DNA of 31,213 nt from contig BJOX01000046.1 of NCBI GenBank assembly GCA_009731375.1, forward strand, positions 204,146 to 235,358, in the 5' to 3' direction. Below, piece after piece: positions 29,729-31,213 of this stretch; position 1 is the stretch's first letter, and each line of letters starts with the position of its first letter. This DNA is from Paulinella micropora. Lineage: Eukaryota > Cercozoa > Imbricatea > Euglyphida. Made by a program: the position numbers and the translations under genes. The notes under the pieces are model-generated. The model did not search any database, was not told the DNA's origin, and saw nothing but the letters and a program-made list of their open reading frames with translations.

Positions 29729-30474
29729 TAAGTAAGCAGTAAGCAACCTGCGGTTGGTCGTTTGGCGTCGTCCTTTTCGAGGCAGCTGGCAATGAAGTGC
29801 ACGAACTCGCTGCTCCAGTTCTCGGGGTCGGGCAGCACGGGAGGGCCGTTCTTGGCGATGGACAGCAGCGCCTTGAACGGGTGCATGTGGCCCAGCGGCG
29901 GCGCGCCTGCAGCAGATGGACAGCAAGGCAAGAGTGAGACAATTGACATGAAAGCAAGAGTGAGGCAGTGGACGGGACGTGAAGGCAAGAGAGTGAGGCA
30001 GTAGACGGAACATGAAGGGAATGGTGAGGCAGCAGACGGGACATGAAGGCATTAGTGAGGCAGTAGATGAGACATGCAGATATTGGTGAGGCAGTAGGTG
30101 GGACATGACGGCAAGTAGTGAGGAAGTGAATGGGACGTGTAGGCAAGAGTGAGGCAGACATGAGACAATATTGAGGCAGTAGGTGGGACATGAAGGCAGT
30201 AGTGAGCCAGTAGGCGGGACATGTAGGCAAAAGTGAGGCAGCAGACGGGATATGCACGCAGTAGTTAGGCAGCAAACGAGACATGCAGGCAGTAGTGAGG
30301 CAGCAAACGAGATAGGTAGGTAAGAGTGAGGCAGTGTCCGGGACCTTTTGCGAGCTCCATGGCCACGATGCCCAGCGCCCACACGTCGGCCTTGTAGTCG
30401 TAGCCACGCTGGTCCTGCGACAACAACTCAGGAGCCATCCAGAACGGAGTGCCCACCACCGTGCGACGACGCGT
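28094..30474 (-). CDS. STE20/GCK-like serine/threonine kinase, C-terminal six exons (5' part outside the window)
   Basis: Proposed exons, minus strand: 30474-30345, 29906-29748, 29560-29322, 28593-28537, 28343-28263 and 28141-28094, all with GT..AG introns and compatible phases; total 714 nt (237 residues plus TGA). The first exon holds the end of the activation segment, GTPFWMAPE, and [11 protein letters not shown] (subdomains VIII-IX), ending ELAK. The second completes [11 protein letters not shown] and [12 protein letters not shown] (subdomains X-XI, with the conserved Arg). The third closes the domain ([10 protein letters not shown]), then a Glu/Gln/Arg-rich helical tail. The last three are short: an acidic [10 protein letters not shown] stretch, [15 protein letters not shown], and [15 protein letters not shown]. 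The ATP site and catalytic loop must lie beyond 31213. Exons 1-3 are secure; the last three rest on phase and splice sites. The third exon could instead read on to a stop at 29279-29277. Confidence 0.75.
28142..28262. repeat. Kinase intron made of degenerate ACAT/GCAT repeats
   Basis: 121-base intron from GTGTGT (28262) to CTGCAG (28142), filled with CATGCA, ACATACATG and CACCACATG units. Confidence 0.7.
28344..28536. repeat. Kinase intron made of (TGTA/TGCA)n
   Basis: 193-base intron between GTACAG (28536) and TGCGCAG (28350-28344), dominated by ATGT and ATGC tetranucleotides at 28350-28510. Confidence 0.75.
28594..29321. repeat. Kinase intron with a minisatellite resembling an exon border
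   Basis: The part at 28594-29040 carries degenerate units of about 75-90 bases. On the minus strand each has an AG followed by GACGCxTCGACTGxxCTGG/CACGGACATGTT, then TTATTATTGCCTCACTATTGCC. Copies lie at 28644-28680, 28720-28755, 28805-28841, 28871-28906 (partial) and 28973-29010. They match the acceptor and first 27 or so bases of the exon at 28593-28537. The part at 29041-29321 is unique, with no clear exon. Confidence 0.65.
29561..29747. repeat. Kinase intron made of (TTAC)n
   Basis: 187-base intron. After GTTGCTTACTG the minus strand is TTAC repeats until the acceptor, which is itself a repeat unit altered to TTAG. Confidence 0.9.
29907..30344. repeat. Kinase intron made of a 30-base minisatellite
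   Basis: 438-base intron with about 14 degenerate units, sense strand GTCCCGTCTACTGCCTCACT followed by xTTGCCTTCAT. The donor GTCCCG is the start of the first unit, and the array ends about 25 bases before CTGCAG at the acceptor. Confidence 0.88.
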
Positions 30475-30489
30475 CTAACAATAGTAGCA

Positions 30490-30545
<56 letters not shown>

Positions 30546-30547
<2 letters not shown>

Positions 30548-30786
30548 TAATAGTGCTTCTCTGTCAATGGCTGATGCATTTCTGCACATGCGCCTCCATC
30601 GTCTCACCCGTGAGGGGAGTACGAAGAATTGACGATAAGCTCTAATGACACCCCCGCAAGGGCAGTTCCAACACTTCCAGATGGACCGGTATGTTCAATG
30701 AAAATACTGGTGGCACCGACGGGAATCGAACTGGCGACAGGGCCCAGATGGTAGAACTTGACCACTGGGCTATCACGGTGTCCATA
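30546..30786 (-). mobile_element. tRNA-derived SINE with (ATT)n tail
   Basis: On the minus strand the head carries a pol III A box (TAGCCCAGTGG, within 30757-30772) and, 29 bases later, a B box (AGTTCGATTCC, 30722-30732). GACACCG can pair with CGGTGCC in six of seven positions as an acceptor stem, followed by ACCA, i.e. an encoded CCA end. A body of about 150 bases follows, ending GACAGAGAAGCAC, then an ATT microsatellite tail. It lies in a kinase intron on the gene's strand. Confidence 0.7.
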
Positions 30787-30792
30787 ATAATG

Positions 30793-30849
<57 letters not shown>

Positions 30850-30923
30850 TTAATAATAATAATAATCACAACAACAACAACAACAACAATAATAATAATA
30901 ATAGTATAATAATAATAATAATG

Positions 30924-30957
<34 letters not shown>

Positions 30958-30971
30958 TAACAATAATAACA

Positions 30972-31014
<43 letters not shown>

Positions 31015-31051
31015 TAATAACTATAATAATAATAATAATAATAACAACAAC

Positions 31052-31090
<39 letters not shown>

Positions 31091-31091
<1 letters not shown>

Positions 31092-31145
31092 GTAATAGTG
31101 CTTCTCTGTCAATGGCTGATGCAAATCTGCACATGCGCCTCCATC

Positions 31146-31146
<1 letters not shown>
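31091..31146 (-). mobile_element. 5'-truncated second copy of the same SINE
   Basis: 56 bases match the last 56 of the SINE at 30546-30601 (CGATGGAGGCGCATGTGCAG through GAGAAGCACTATTA), with three or four differences, followed on the minus strand by its own ATT tail. Truncation from the 5' end is typical of LINE-mediated insertion. Confidence 0.7.

Positions 31147-31213
<67 letters not shown>

Larger units (their letters stand above)
30475..31213. other. Upstream kinase intron (incomplete): (ATT)n and SINE copies
   Basis: The acceptor TTAG at 30478-30475 is preceded by ATT microsatellites (about 30490-30545, 30790-31090 and 31147-31213) and two SINE-related segments. No exon was seen up to the window edge. 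Confidence 0.6.

Noticed and set aside
29277-30407. Single long minus-strand frames across the kinase region
   Set aside because: They read through repeat introns (YLLTYLL runs); the kinase homology is restricted to the exons listed.
30700-30786. A functional tRNA gene
   Set aside because: The T-arm does not pair well, the acceptor stem has a mismatch, and CCA is encoded and followed by a SINE body and ATT tail, so it is a SINE head.

Overview
This window looks like accessory DNA from a large, repeat-rich eukaryotic genome. The evidence is spliced exons with GT/AG borders, retrotransposon LTRs carrying AATAAA signals, a tRNA-derived SINE, many long microsatellites and three 10-N scaffold gaps. 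No bacterial-style operon was seen. I cannot name the lineage: the one recognisable host gene is a STE20-type kinase that diverges from the animal forms I know, so an alga, another protist or an invertebrate are all possible.

Layout. (1) Bases 1-5113, minus strand: a decayed two-ORF locus that looks like a mobile element. ORF1 (at least 1163 residues, open for 1268 codons) ends in a ubiquitin-specific-protease-like domain with Cys box, two CxxC pairs, His box and DD motif. ORF2 starts 14 bases after the ORF1 stop, has a frame break near base 450 and runs off the left edge. (2) 5973-8404: a non-autonomous LTR retrotransposon embedded in GAA repeats. (3) 9.0-11.8 kb: simple repeats, palindromic minisatellites and a large inverted repeat with TAG/CTA tracts at its ends. 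(4) 12.1-14.4 kb, plus strand: possible exons of one or two unrecognised genes, separated by minisatellites. (5) 17.26-25.03 kb: a second, young LTR element whose two LTRs (about 99% identical) face each other in inverted orientation, yet carry the same 5-bp flank (CTAGG read outward from each element end). This indicates a post-insertion inversion. Its 5' leader holds five RNA hairpins with a constant loop and different stems. (6) 25-27.3 kb: non-coding and microsatellite DNA. (7) 28.09-30.47 kb, minus strand: the 3' part of a STE20/GCK-like kinase gene, six exons in one frame (714 nt including the stop). Its introns are almost entirely tandem repeats, and some repeat units resemble the gene's own exon borders. 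A tRNA-derived SINE and a 5'-truncated second copy lie upstream.

Strongest candidates for something undescribed: the GTGCGGAAGGCTG-loop hairpin array (24704-25025); repeated polypurine-tract octamers (AGGGGGAG) on one strand of both LTR elements, together with primer sites matching an internal Met-tRNA anticodon arm; the USP-like domain in the mobile-element ORF; and kinase introns built from arrays resembling exon borders. All calls are from reading the sequence; no database search or folding program was run.
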